A DNA stretch of 6,281 nucleotides from the NCBI GenBank assembly GCA_937889655.1, contig CALBZG010000130.1, positions 1 to 6,281 on the forward strand, read 5' to 3'. Position numbers and translations under genes: made by a program. Positions 1-6,097 of this stretch are shown in pieces (position 1 is the stretch's first letter; each line of letters starts with the position of its first letter). The notes under the pieces were generated by a model. It was given only the letters and a program-made list of their open reading frames with translations, made no database searches and was not told the DNA's origin. The stretch comes from an uncultured Clostridia bacterium. GTDB lineage: Bacteria > Bacillota > Clostridia > Peptostreptococcales > Anaerovoracaceae.

Positions 1-394
1 TTATGCCGTTTGCATAAATGCCGAATGGTTCATAGTGGATCATGGCGGCGGATACCAGATCCGTGCCATTGGACTCATTGTAGCTGTTCAGATAAGGAAG
101 ATGCTGGAAGTAGTTAGCATCGATAGTTCCATCCGCAAGTGATTGGTTCGGAAGTACGTAATCGTCATACACTATGATTTCAAGGGTGTACCCTTCCTCA
201 GCCAGGGTGTCTTTTACCTGTTCCAGGATTTCTGCATGAGGGGTTGAACTTGCACCCACTGTAATCATCATTTCTGCATCCGGGGTGGCATTCCCCTCAT
301 TTTCACCAGCGCCTCCGCAGCCTGCAAAAACGGACAAAGAGAGTACAAGGATCAGAGCCAGGACAAGGGATAGTTTTTTTGACAATTTTTTCAT
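1..394 (-). CDS. metQ: Methionine ABC transporter substrate-binding lipoprotein MetQ (NlpA family), N-terminal part, cut by window edge
   Basis: Extracellular, membrane-anchored binding protein that captures methionine and delivers it to the MetNI importer. The frame, read from the ATG at 394-392, gives 131 residues before running off the left edge; the family is usually about 270 residues, so roughly half is present. Residues 1-25 form a lipoprotein signal peptide (basic MKKLSKK, then a hydrophobic run) ending in a VFAGC lipobox with the lipidated Cys at residue 26. A short low-complexity linker follows, then family-typical motifs: VGASSTPHAEIL, GYTLEIIVYDDY, and NYFQHLPYL, whose aromatic residues belong to the ligand pocket in known MetQ proteins, and HYEPFGIY near the cut. 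The ribosome binding site GAGGAGG lies at 404-410, nine bases before the ATG. It is the third gene after metN and metI, separated from metI by 80 bases with no visible terminator, so co-transcription is likely. MetQ relatives can carry other ligands, but the metNI context supports methionine. Confidence 0.93.
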   Translation of the reverse strand, partial: MKKLSKKLSLVLALILVLSLSVFAGCGGAGENEGNATPDAEMMITVGASSTPHAEILEQVKDTLAEEGYTLEIIVYDDYVLPNQSLADGTIDANYFQHLPYLNSYNESNGTDLVSAAMIHYEPFGIYANGI

Positions 395-474
395 TTGATA
401 TTTCCTCCTCTTATATTAATTTTTAATTATAACCATCATAGTATTGAAGCAACACACGCTTTTCTGCTGAACAG

Positions 475-1152
475 CTAATTGATGCGCCGATCGGTTTTGT
501 TTGCGATGCGAGTACCGGCGACCTGAATTATCTGCACGATAATGATGGTCAGTATCACGCATACCCAAATGATATCGTCATTGTAGCGCTGATATCCGTA
601 AGTGATCGCAATTTGCCCCAAACCGGTTCCTCCGATGATCCCGGCCATCGCCGAATAACCCAGAATCGTGACTGTCGAGATGACTGCATTGGTTATCAGG
701 GATGGTTTCGCCTCAGGGATCAAAACCTTGTAAACCAGCTTGAAGGAGCCGGTCCCCATGGCTTGAGCCGCTTCGATCACGCCGGCATTCACTTCTTTAA
801 TGGATGATTCCACCATACGTGCAACATATGGCGCCGCGGCGATCACCAGAGTGACGATCATAGCCTTATTCCCAAGGCTTACTCCAACGACGAATTTCGC
901 CACCGGGAGCATGGCGACCATCAGGATGATGAACGGGATACTTCTGAATACATTGACCAGTGTGCCGAGGATCCGATTCAGCCATGGAAGAGGGTGTATT
1001 CCGCTTTCATCCGTAACACTTAGGATCAATCCAAGGGGCATGCCGATCAGATACGCGAAAAGCGTGGAAAGCACGGTCATGTAAATGGTTTCCCAGACGC
1101 CGGCTTGTATGATCCCGTTTTCCCAAAGTTTATAAAACATTTCCGAAAACAT
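475..1152 (-). CDS. metI: Methionine ABC transporter permease MetI
   Basis: Integral membrane subunit of the MetNIQ importer; two copies form the methionine channel. The 225-residue product matches the usual length (about 217-225) and shows about five hydrophobic segments, near residues 22-46, 68-90, 97-115, 153-175 and 193-213. The cytoplasmic EAA loop that docks onto MetN is at about 127-150 (EAAQAMGTG followed by KVLIPEAKP). Other family-typical stretches are NVFRSIPFIIL (67-77) and the glycine-rich GIIGGTGLG (171-179). The frame is open upstream to 1230, but that extension only overlaps the metN end and is not hydrophobic. I chose the ATG at 1152-1150 because a perfect AAGGAGGT ribosome binding site lies at 1161-1168, eight bases away, inside the last codons of metN. 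The gap to the metN stop is four bases, so the two are translationally coupled. Ends with TAG. Confidence 0.95.
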   Translation of the reverse strand: MFSEMFYKLWENGIIQAGVWETIYMTVLSTLFAYLIGMPLGLILSVTDESGIHPLPWLNRILGTLVNVFRSIPFIILMVAMLPVAKFVVGVSLGNKAMIVTLVIAAAPYVARMVESSIKEVNAGVIEAAQAMGTGSFKLVYKVLIPEAKPSLITNAVISTVTILGYSAMAGIIGGTGLGQIAITYGYQRYNDDIIWVCVILTIIIVQIIQVAGTRIANKTDRRIN

Positions 1153-1156
1153 GCTC

Positions 1157-2146
1157 TTAGACCTCCTTGGAATAAGTGATTCCGCTTGATTGCAAGTAAT
1201 GAAGAACCCTGTTGGCCTGATGCTCGTCATCCGGAAGCTGGATGATCATATGTCCGTATGCCGTTCCGTCAATGTCCTCTGTATCCGCATATAATATGTT
1301 GACAGGGACTTGGCATTCCAGAATCAGGTTTGAAATGATCGGCTTATAGGAATCCTCTCCGTCGAATACAATACGCACGCGATGCTCCCCCGTGATCTTG
1401 TCTATCGGGCGGGCTTTCGGAAGAATGAGTTCCTTGGCGATCTCCGACTGAGGGCTTGTAAAAACATCACTGACATAGCCGACTTCCGCGATCTGGCTGC
1501 TGTCTATAACTGCGACACGGTCGCATATCTGATCGATCACTCTCATCTCGTGAGTGATCACAACGATCGTGACTCCCATGGTCTTGTTGATTTCTTTCAG
1601 CAGTTCCAGGATGGATTGGGTGGTATTGGGGTCTAATGCACTGGTGGCTTCATCACAAAGAAGATATTTCGGCTTCGTTGCCAATGCTCTTGCGATGGCC
1701 ACTCTTTGTTTCTGGCCGCCGGATAATTGCGAAGGATAGGACTTCTGACGGTCCGCCAGGCCCACCAGTTGCAGAAGTTCCATGGCTCTTTCGCGTGCCT
1801 CGTCTTTTTTAATGCCTGCGATCTCCATCGGATAGCAAACATTTTGAAGCACATTGCGCTGCTCTAAAAGATTGAAGTTCTGAAAGATCATTCCGATAGA
1901 CTGGCGGGTTTTCAGCAATTCCTTTTGAGGCAGCTGCATGAGGCTTTTGCCATCCAGCACCACGTCTCCTTTTGTCGGACGCTCCAGTAGATTGATGCAT
2001 CTTACCAGGGTGCTTTTCCCAGCGCCGGATAATCCGATAATGCCGAATATTTCGCCATCGCTGATGGTCAGGTTGATATTGTCCAGAGCCACGATGGCGC
2101 CGGCAGACGTCTGATATGTTTTATTCAGGTCTTTGATTTCGATCAT
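1157..2146 (-). CDS. metN: Methionine ABC transporter ATP-binding protein MetN with C-terminal NIL domain
   Basis: Cytoplasmic ATPase of the methionine importer. The 329 residues carry every ABC motif intact: Walker A GLSGAGKST (38-46), Q-loop Gln89 (IFQNFNLL), signature LSGGQKQR (141-148), Walker B YLLCDEATSALD (161-172, catalytic Glu166) and switch His199 (VITHE). Residues from about 255 to the end form a NIL domain (starting near HRVRIVFDG). In characterised MetN proteins this domain binds methionine and shuts down transport (trans-inhibition), so uptake is probably also controlled at the protein level. This domain separates MetN from general polar amino acid transporter ATPases. The ATG at 2146-2144 follows an AGGAGG site at 2152-2157. 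It is the first gene of metN-metI-metQ, and lies behind a 300-base leader with its own promoter, a Met-rich small ORF and an intrinsic terminator (annotated separately). Confidence 0.96.
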   Translation of the reverse strand: MIEIKDLNKTYQTSAGAIVALDNINLTISDGEIFGIIGLSGAGKSTLVRCINLLERPTKGDVVLDGKSLMQLPQKELLKTRQSIGMIFQNFNLLEQRNVLQNVCYPMEIAGIKKDEARERAMELLQLVGLADRQKSYPSQLSGGQKQRVAIARALATKPKYLLCDEATSALDPNTTQSILELLKEINKTMGVTIVVITHEMRVIDQICDRVAVIDSSQIAEVGYVSDVFTSPQSEIAKELILPKARPIDKITGEHRVRIVFDGEDSYKPIISNLILECQVPVNILYADTEDIDGTAYGHMIIQLPDDEHQANRVLHYLQSSGITYSKEV

Positions 2147-2232
2147 ATTTTATCCTCCTGATGGATTTGTGAAATGTCGTTCGTGCCCGCCCATTTTATT
2201 AGAGTCAGGTAAGGTCCGGCATGTTTTTGCAT

Positions 2233-2265
2233 AAAAAAGGCAGGAAACTCGGATTGCTTCCTGCC
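2233..2265 (-). terminator. Intrinsic terminator (attenuator) upstream of metN
   Basis: On the minus strand, GGCAGGAA (2265-2258) pairs perfectly with TTCCTGCC (2246-2239) across an 11-base loop and is followed directly by six T (2238-2233). It sits after the Met-rich small ORF and before metN with no full gene in between, so its natural role is conditional termination in the leader. In the plus direction a T-run also occurs (2273-2278), but seven bases beyond the stem, so rightward termination would be weak. Confidence 0.85.
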
Positions 2266-2320
2266 CTCATAATTTTTTCATAGTCAATTATTCGGATATC
2301 TTGCAAGACGAGTCATATTT

Positions 2321-2404
2321 CTAAGCGCAGTAAAGCCTGCACATGCCGCTGCACATGCGCATCATCATATCCATCATTTCGGTGGCCATAATTCTGCGGC
2401 TCAT
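2321..2404 (-). CDS. 27-residue Met/Cys-rich small ORF, candidate leader peptide of metNIQ
   Basis: ATG at 2404-2402, TAG at 2323-2321. The product has 27 residues, of which nine are Met (positions 1, 6, 10, 11, 13, 14, 15, 17, 21) and three are Cys (18, 22, 26), so 12 of 27 residues contain sulfur. The dense part is EMMDMMMRMC at residues 9-18. A GAGGAG ribosome binding site at 2414-2419 is nine bases from this ATG, which is ideal spacing. An earlier ATG in another frame (2411) would be only two bases from it and opens an unremarkable 33-codon frame, so I reject it. The start lies about 38 bases below the predicted transcription start. The following terminator and metN make a leader peptide the best reading: translation would stall when charged Met-tRNA is short. 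Alternatives are a free-standing Met/Cys metal-binding micropeptide, or chance. No hydrophobic segment or signal peptide is visible. Confidence 0.65.
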   Translation of the reverse strand: MSRRIMATEMMDMMMRMCSGMCRLYCA

Positions 2405-2448
2405 ATGACATATCTCCTCAAAGTATAATATCTATTCTTAACAATAGG

Positions 2449-2477
2449 ATTATATTCCAATAAGTGTATTTTGTAAA
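2449..2477 (-). promoter_or_regulatory. Sigma-A-type promoter of the metN leader
   Basis: On the minus strand a TTTACA -35 box (2477-2472, five of six consensus bases) and a perfect TATAAT -10 box (2454-2449) are separated by exactly 17 bases. Transcription would start near 2442, about 38 bases before the Met-rich small ORF. This gives the importer its own promoter, although the gene upstream (the RACo-type gene ending at 2537) is on the same strand. Confidence 0.8.
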
Positions 2478-2536
2478 GGGGCTGTGTTTTCAGAATTGCC
2501 CGGAGCTGCAGGGCTCTCTTACCCCGCAGACGTTTT

Positions 2537-4147
2537 TCAAAAACTCATTGCGCTTAAATATTCATCCTGAAACCCTTCGTAATCAGCCAGTTCCAAATGT
2601 TCGATCCCGGAAGCAATTTTCTCGGCTGCGTTCTGCAGGTCCTCCGAAAAGAGCGCCAGGCTTGCCCCTACACCGGCAGCATTCCCCACAGATACGATTT
2701 TTTCTATTGATATATCCGGCAGCAGCCCTATGGTCAGCGCGCTCTCCTTGTCAATGTAACTGCCAAAGGCTCCGGCAATACTGACTTTATCCAAATCAGG
2801 TCCTTCAACCCCTAATTCCTTCATGAGAATTTTGATCCCTGCGTATATCGCCGCCTTCGCCAACTGCACTTCCCTGACATCCTTTTGCGTAATGACGATA
2901 TCATCACCGTCGTCGACATATGAAAGAACAAATTCTTTCCCGCGCTCATTGGTTCTCAGCCTCTTTACGATATTTTCGGAACATCCATGTTCCGGCAGAT
3001 TTTCTGGTTTGGCGTACTTGCCCGTTTTATCTATTATTTTATTTTTTACCAGCTGGGCAACGGCATCGATGATCCCTGAACCGCAAATACCTATTGGTTT
3101 CAGGCCATCGATAACAACGATGTCAACGTCATCTTTTTGGATCGTCACTCTTTCGATTGCGCCGGAAGCTGCTCTCATGCCCTGATAAATCGTGGCGCCT
3201 TCAAAAGCCGGACCGGCTGCTGTAGAACAGGTCAATGTTCGGCCTTTGGCCGAAAGCACTATTTCTCCATTGGTTCCTATGTCCACAAACAAATTGTTTT
3301 TGTTTTCATTCATGATGTTAGTAGCAAGGATCCCGGCGGTGATATCGGATCCTACATGGCCTGCTATATTAGGAAGCAGGTACAGTGATGTGTCTTTGCC
3401 GGCCATTATTCCAAAGTCACGGGCAAGCCCTCTTTTACTGGCCAGAAAGACCGGGGTGAAGGGGGCTGTTGCCAGAGTTGACGGGTCCACTCCTGCAAAA
3501 AGATGACTCATTGTCGTATTGCCCACCACCGTGATTTCTGAAATGTCCTCCTTATTGATGTTGTGCTTCTCTGCAAATTCCTCCAAGAGCACATTCAGGC
3601 AATCCACGATTTTCTTATGGATAACGGCCAAATTTGCAGGGTTGTCTCCTGCATACATGATCCTGGAAATCACATCCGCTCCGAAAACGCTTTGGGGATT
3701 AGTAACAGCCTTGATGTCCATCAACTCCACATTCTCCATATCCCAAAGCATTGCCACTACCGTGGTGGTGCCTATGTCAAATGCGATTCCATAACCCTTG
3801 CCGTCATTTTCTTTACTCATAAACCAATCCGGCAGGTCGATCAGTTTTGTCTTCCGGTTTGCTGCACCATCAGCCATGGGCACTTCAACAATTAAATCAC
3901 AGGAAGGTTTATATCGGCATGCAAGTCTGAAGTTCGCCTTATTTTCTTTCTCTGTCAGACTCCTTCTCTCCACCTCATCCGTTTTGTCGCTGTTCTCTGA
4001 CAGAACCTTGACCTTGCATTTGCCGCAAGTGCCGGCACCTGAACAATTGCCGTCTATTTCAATACCGCAGGCAGAGGCCGCCTGCAGCACAGTCATTCCT
4101 GAAGTAAAATCGAAATTTATATTTTTCGGTAAAAAAGTAATTTTCAC
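2537..4147 (-). CDS. RACo-type corrinoid activation protein ([2Fe-2S] ferredoxin domain plus ASKHA ATPase domain, DUF4445/COG3894)
   Basis: Probable reductive activator of corrinoid proteins: in characterised RACo/RamQ-type enzymes ATP hydrolysis drives electron transfer that returns inactive Co(II) corrinoid to Co(I). Residues 1-90 form a plant-type [2Fe-2S] ferredoxin with Cys35, Cys41, Cys44 (C-x5-C-x2-C) and Cys77. After a short linker, residues 118-510 form the actin-like ATPase part: FDIGTTTV (123-130), VVGNTTMSHL (207-216), PNIAGHVGSDI (259-269), FVDIGTNGEI (287-296), CSTAAGPAFEGA (307-318), ICGSGIIDA (354-362), SIAGAFGSYID (456-466) and VGNAAGVGASLA (487-498). At 536 residues it is shorter than many relatives (about 580-650). 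The start is GTG at 4147, supported by AGGAGA at 4158-4153, which overlaps the TAG stop of the upstream gene. The nine-base gap implies coupling. No methyltransferase or corrinoid protein is in the window, so the target is unknown. No convincing terminator follows the stop. Confidence 0.9.
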   Translation of the reverse strand: MKITFLPKNINFDFTSGMTVLQAASACGIEIDGNCSGAGTCGKCKVKVLSENSDKTDEVERRSLTEKENKANFRLACRYKPSCDLIVEVPMADGAANRKTKLIDLPDWFMSKENDGKGYGIAFDIGTTTVVAMLWDMENVELMDIKAVTNPQSVFGADVISRIMYAGDNPANLAVIHKKIVDCLNVLLEEFAEKHNINKEDISEITVVGNTTMSHLFAGVDPSTLATAPFTPVFLASKRGLARDFGIMAGKDTSLYLLPNIAGHVGSDITAGILATNIMNENKNNLFVDIGTNGEIVLSAKGRTLTCSTAAGPAFEGATIYQGMRAASGAIERVTIQKDDVDIVVIDGLKPIGICGSGIIDAVAQLVKNKIIDKTGKYAKPENLPEHGCSENIVKRLRTNERGKEFVLSYVDDGDDIVITQKDVREVQLAKAAIYAGIKILMKELGVEGPDLDKVSIAGAFGSYIDKESALTIGLLPDISIEKIVSVGNAAGVGASLALFSEDLQNAAEKIASGIEHLELADYEGFQDEYLSAMSF

Positions 4148-4156
4148 TTCTGTCTC

Positions 4157-4873
4157 CTATAATACCTGTTCATTTCTTATCCTGCAAAAATGGCAACCCT
4201 TCGGATTCCCGATACACTGTTGGCAATTCGGGTGTGGAATGCACTCCCTGTCATTTACTATCATATAGATCCCCGCGCAAGTTTTCAACGGAACCATTAT
4301 ACCACTATCCCGAACTTCTATGCCGATTTTCTGCGCATCAAGAATCTTGCAAAACTCTTTGGTCTGGGATGTCATCATCCCGTAGAAGCCCGGGCCGAAG
4401 GAATTCGTAAGGAATATCGTTTTTTCTATTTGCCCGGGATAATCCTTTCCCGCATCTATTTTGAGATATTCTTCCAGCATGGCTCTGCCCACGTCGATAT
4501 AAGCCGTGCCCCATATGTCCGAATACAGTTGTTCCAAAATATTATCGTTATCGCTATATGCCAATCCGCCTGCTGTTATGATATAGGGGTAGATCCGCAG
4601 GATGTTGTCCCGTGTTACCTGCTCAAACGCTTTGCATGTGAACGCCGTCCCATCTATGATGATCCGGCCATCCTTGAAAGCCTCGTTGCCATAGGAAGAG
4701 AGCAAAGCCCGAATATGGACATCCTCTATTCCCTGGTTCCTGGCGTTTAGTCCATCCTCCATCATCCTGCAATGTTTTTCTTTGGTTAAATCAAATCCGC
4801 AGTTTTCAATGAAATTCTTTTCCGCCCGCTCATTCGCCTCTTTCTTATCGAAATCCACAACCAAATTTTTCAT
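4157..4873 (-). CDS. Stand-alone MetH-activation-domain-like protein with C-terminal cysteine cluster
   Basis: A 238-residue soluble protein that resembles the AdoMet-binding activation domain of B12-dependent methionine synthase, found here without the rest of the enzyme. Family-like segments are RIYPYIITAGG (93-103), DIWGTAYIDVGRAMLEEYL (119-137), SFGPGFYGM (158-166, at the place of the AdoMet-contacting PGY stretch) and IGIEVRDSGIMVPLKTCAGI (183-202). The C-terminus adds five cysteines, 211, 217, 220, 227 and 230, with a C-x2-C-x6-C-x2-C core that could bind an Fe-S cluster or zinc. I prefer the ATG at 4873 (TGAGGT five bases upstream); the frame extends to a TTG at 4894 without a ribosome binding site. 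The gene is the first of a pair with the RACo-type gene nine bases downstream, which suggests joint work on corrinoid reactivation. Assignment of the fold is by remembered motifs; AdoMet binding and the exact partner are inference. Confidence 0.75.
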   Translation of the reverse strand: MKNLVVDFDKKEANERAEKNFIENCGFDLTKEKHCRMMEDGLNARNQGIEDVHIRALLSSYGNEAFKDGRIIIDGTAFTCKAFEQVTRDNILRIYPYIITAGGLAYSDNDNILEQLYSDIWGTAYIDVGRAMLEEYLKIDAGKDYPGQIEKTIFLTNSFGPGFYGMMTSQTKEFCKILDAQKIGIEVRDSGIMVPLKTCAGIYMIVNDRECIPHPNCQQCIGNPKGCHFCRIRNEQVL

Positions 4874-5035
4874 AACGACCTCATTAGCCCCCAAAATAGT
4901 TGGATTTTAATATTCCTATGCTTACCGCCTATTTAAGCGGAATATTTTTCGTTTGTTGGTATCATATTACTGATATAATATATATATATCATTTAACAGG
5001 CTGAATTAACATACTGAATATACAAGGAGGACACA
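4874..5035. promoter_or_regulatory. AT-rich divergent intergenic region between MetH-activation-like gene and ene-reductase gene
   Basis: This 162-base region must hold the promoters of both flanking genes. For the rightward gene, a perfect TATAAT (4973-4978) lies 15 bases after TTGTTG (4952-4957), which is short spacing; a TTGGTA with 17 bases to TATATA is an alternative. The -10 area runs into an AT alternation (4974-4989). A small inverted repeat, CCGC (4925-4928) with GCGG (4937-4940), overlaps another, GCTTA (4920-4924) with TAAGC (4934-4938), and could be an operator. No clear leftward promoter pair was found. AAGGAGG at 5024-5030 is the ribosome binding site of the ene-reductase gene. 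Confidence 0.5.
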
Positions 5036-6067
5036 ATGCACGAATTATTTCAGGAATATACCATCAAAAACTTAAAGCTTAAGAACCGCATCGTCATGGC
5101 GCCGATGTGCATGTACTGCGCGCCGGAAACTGGCATAGTCACGGATTGGCATGTTCTGCATTATGCCACAAGAGCTGTGGGAGGCGTAGGATTGATCATG
5201 CAAGAGGCGACAGCCGTTTCTCCGGAAGGCAGGATCTCCGCCGCAGACCTGGGCATCTGGGACGATGAACATATCGCCGGATTGGCTTCCGTTGTTAAAG
5301 CTGTCCATGATAACGGCGCTAAAATGGGCATCCAGCTCAATCATGCAGGGAGAAAATGCGAAGCTAAAGGCATGGATATTGAAGCGCCTTCGGCAATTCC
5401 CTACACAGAAGGAAACCCGGCACCAAGAGCCATGACGAAAAACGATATCGAGCAAACTGTCCGCGAGTTTCAGGAGGCAGCCATCCGGGCGAATAAGGCC
5501 GGCTATGATTTGATCCAGATCCACGCGGCGCATGGGTATTTGCTCAACGAATTCCTTTCTCCTCTGACAAACCACAGACAGGATGAGTATGGCGGCAGCT
5601 ATGAAAACAGGGTCCGGTTACTGGATGAAGTACTGACGGCTATCAGAGCTGTATGGCCGGAAGAGAAGCCTCTGGAAGTGCGTATCACTGCGGAAGATTA
5701 CGATGAAAAAGGAAACCATGCCTGCGATCTGGCAGAAATGCTGAACCTGATCAAAAATAAGGGCATCGACTCAGTAAATGTCAGCACCGGAGGCGTCATC
5801 TCCGTGATTCCAGACACATTCCCCGGCTATCAGCTGCCTCAAGCGAAGCTTATCAAGTCAATGACTGGTCTGCCCGTAGCTGCCGGCGGTCTTTTATCAG
5901 ATCCAGCGCATATCAATTCAATTCTGGCTGACGGCAATGCCGATCAGATCTATCTCGGCAGAGAGTTATTAAGGAATCCTTATTGGGTTTTGCATGCGTC
6001 ATCTAAATTGGATTATGATCTGGCGTGGCCGGAACAGTATAAAAGAGCAAACCCGAGAAAGAAATAG
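5036..6067 (+). CDS. namA: Old Yellow Enzyme family ene-reductase, YqjM/NamA class (FMN NADPH dehydrogenase)
   Basis: FMN-dependent flavoenzyme that reduces activated C=C bonds (enals, enones, nitro compounds) with NAD(P)H; cytoplasmic TIM barrel. The 343 residues align by eye along their whole length with Bacillus subtilis YqjM (338). Class-specific residues are present: Cys25 and Tyr27 in APMCMY (the redox-tuning Cys and substrate Tyr of YqjM-like enzymes), Gln100 in GIQLNHAGRK, the substrate-binding pair His163/His166 and Tyr168 in IHAAHGYLLNEFLSP, Arg216 in VRITAEDY, and the FMN phosphate site GRELLRNPYW (308-317). Arg337 near the C-terminus matches the arginine finger that reaches into the neighbouring subunit. 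The ATG has AAGGAGG five bases upstream. It is transcribed alone, divergently from the corrinoid-activation pair, and ends before a strong terminator. The physiological substrate is unknown. It lacks the Fe-S and second flavin domains of larger 2,4-dienoyl-CoA reductase-type relatives. Confidence 0.93.
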   Translation: MHELFQEYTIKNLKLKNRIVMAPMCMYCAPETGIVTDWHVLHYATRAVGGVGLIMQEATAVSPEGRISAADLGIWDDEHIAGLASVVKAVHDNGAKMGIQLNHAGRKCEAKGMDIEAPSAIPYTEGNPAPRAMTKNDIEQTVREFQEAAIRANKAGYDLIQIHAAHGYLLNEFLSPLTNHRQDEYGGSYENRVRLLDEVLTAIRAVWPEEKPLEVRITAEDYDEKGNHACDLAEMLNLIKNKGIDSVNVSTGGVISVIPDTFPGYQLPQAKLIKSMTGLPVAAGGLLSDPAHINSILADGNADQIYLGRELLRNPYWVLHASSKLDYDLAWPEQYKRANPRKK

Positions 6068-6097
6068 CATTCGATGAATGGGCAATATTAATCTTTT

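Larger units (their letters stand above)
2147..2442 (-). promoter_or_regulatory. Untranslated leader of metNIQ; candidate Met-codon ribosome-mediated attenuator
   Basis: This is the predicted leader RNA from a start near 2442 to the metN ATG. In order it holds a ribosome binding site, a 27-codon Met/Cys-rich ORF (2404-2321), a 55-base spacer, an intrinsic terminator (2265-2233) and about 86 bases leading to metN. Three mutually exclusive pairings can be drawn. (1) Protector: GCGCAUGUG (2360-2352) with UACUGCGC (2332-2325), with one bulged U and one G-U. (2) Antiterminator: GCUUUACUGC (2336-2327) with GCAGGAAGC (2264-2256), nine pairs including one G-U and one bulged A. (3) Terminator: GGCAGGAA (2265-2258) with UUCCUGCC (2246-2239). 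A ribosome stalled on the Met codons (codons 10-17) would block pairing 1 and free the antiterminator. A ribosome reaching the stop would cover 2336-2327 and let the terminator form. The pairings are seen in sequence; the mechanism is inferred by analogy with trp/his attenuators. I saw no S-box or T-box signature. Confidence 0.6.

Noticed and set aside
1153..1230. Extended N-terminus of MetI starting at 1230
   Set aside because: The extra 26 residues overlap the end of metN and do not look like a permease; the ATG at 1152 has a perfect ribosome binding site and normal length.
2310..2411. 33-codon ORF from the ATG at 2411 in a different frame over the Met-rich ORF
   Set aside because: Its ATG is only two bases from the GAGGAG site, too close for efficient initiation, and its product has no recognisable composition; the ATG at 2404 has ideal spacing.
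2147..2442. SAM-I (S-box) riboswitch or Met-specific T-box in the metN leader
   Set aside because: I looked for the conserved S-box core and a T-box TGGNACCGCG-like sequence before the terminator and did not find either; a covariance-model search would settle it.
2421..2446. Alternative promoter TTGTTA with TATACT or TATTAT close to the small ORF
   Set aside because: Spacing between the boxes is about 11 bases, too short; the TTTACA-17-TATAAT pair just upstream is far better.
4190..4750. 186-codon plus-strand ORF opposite the MetH-activation-like gene
   Set aside because: It lies fully inside a well-supported minus-strand gene, has no family-like motifs, and I see no good ribosome binding site.
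5072..5575. 167-codon minus-strand ORF opposite the ene-reductase gene
   Set aside because: Shadow of a clear YqjM-type coding sequence, with no recognisable domain of its own.
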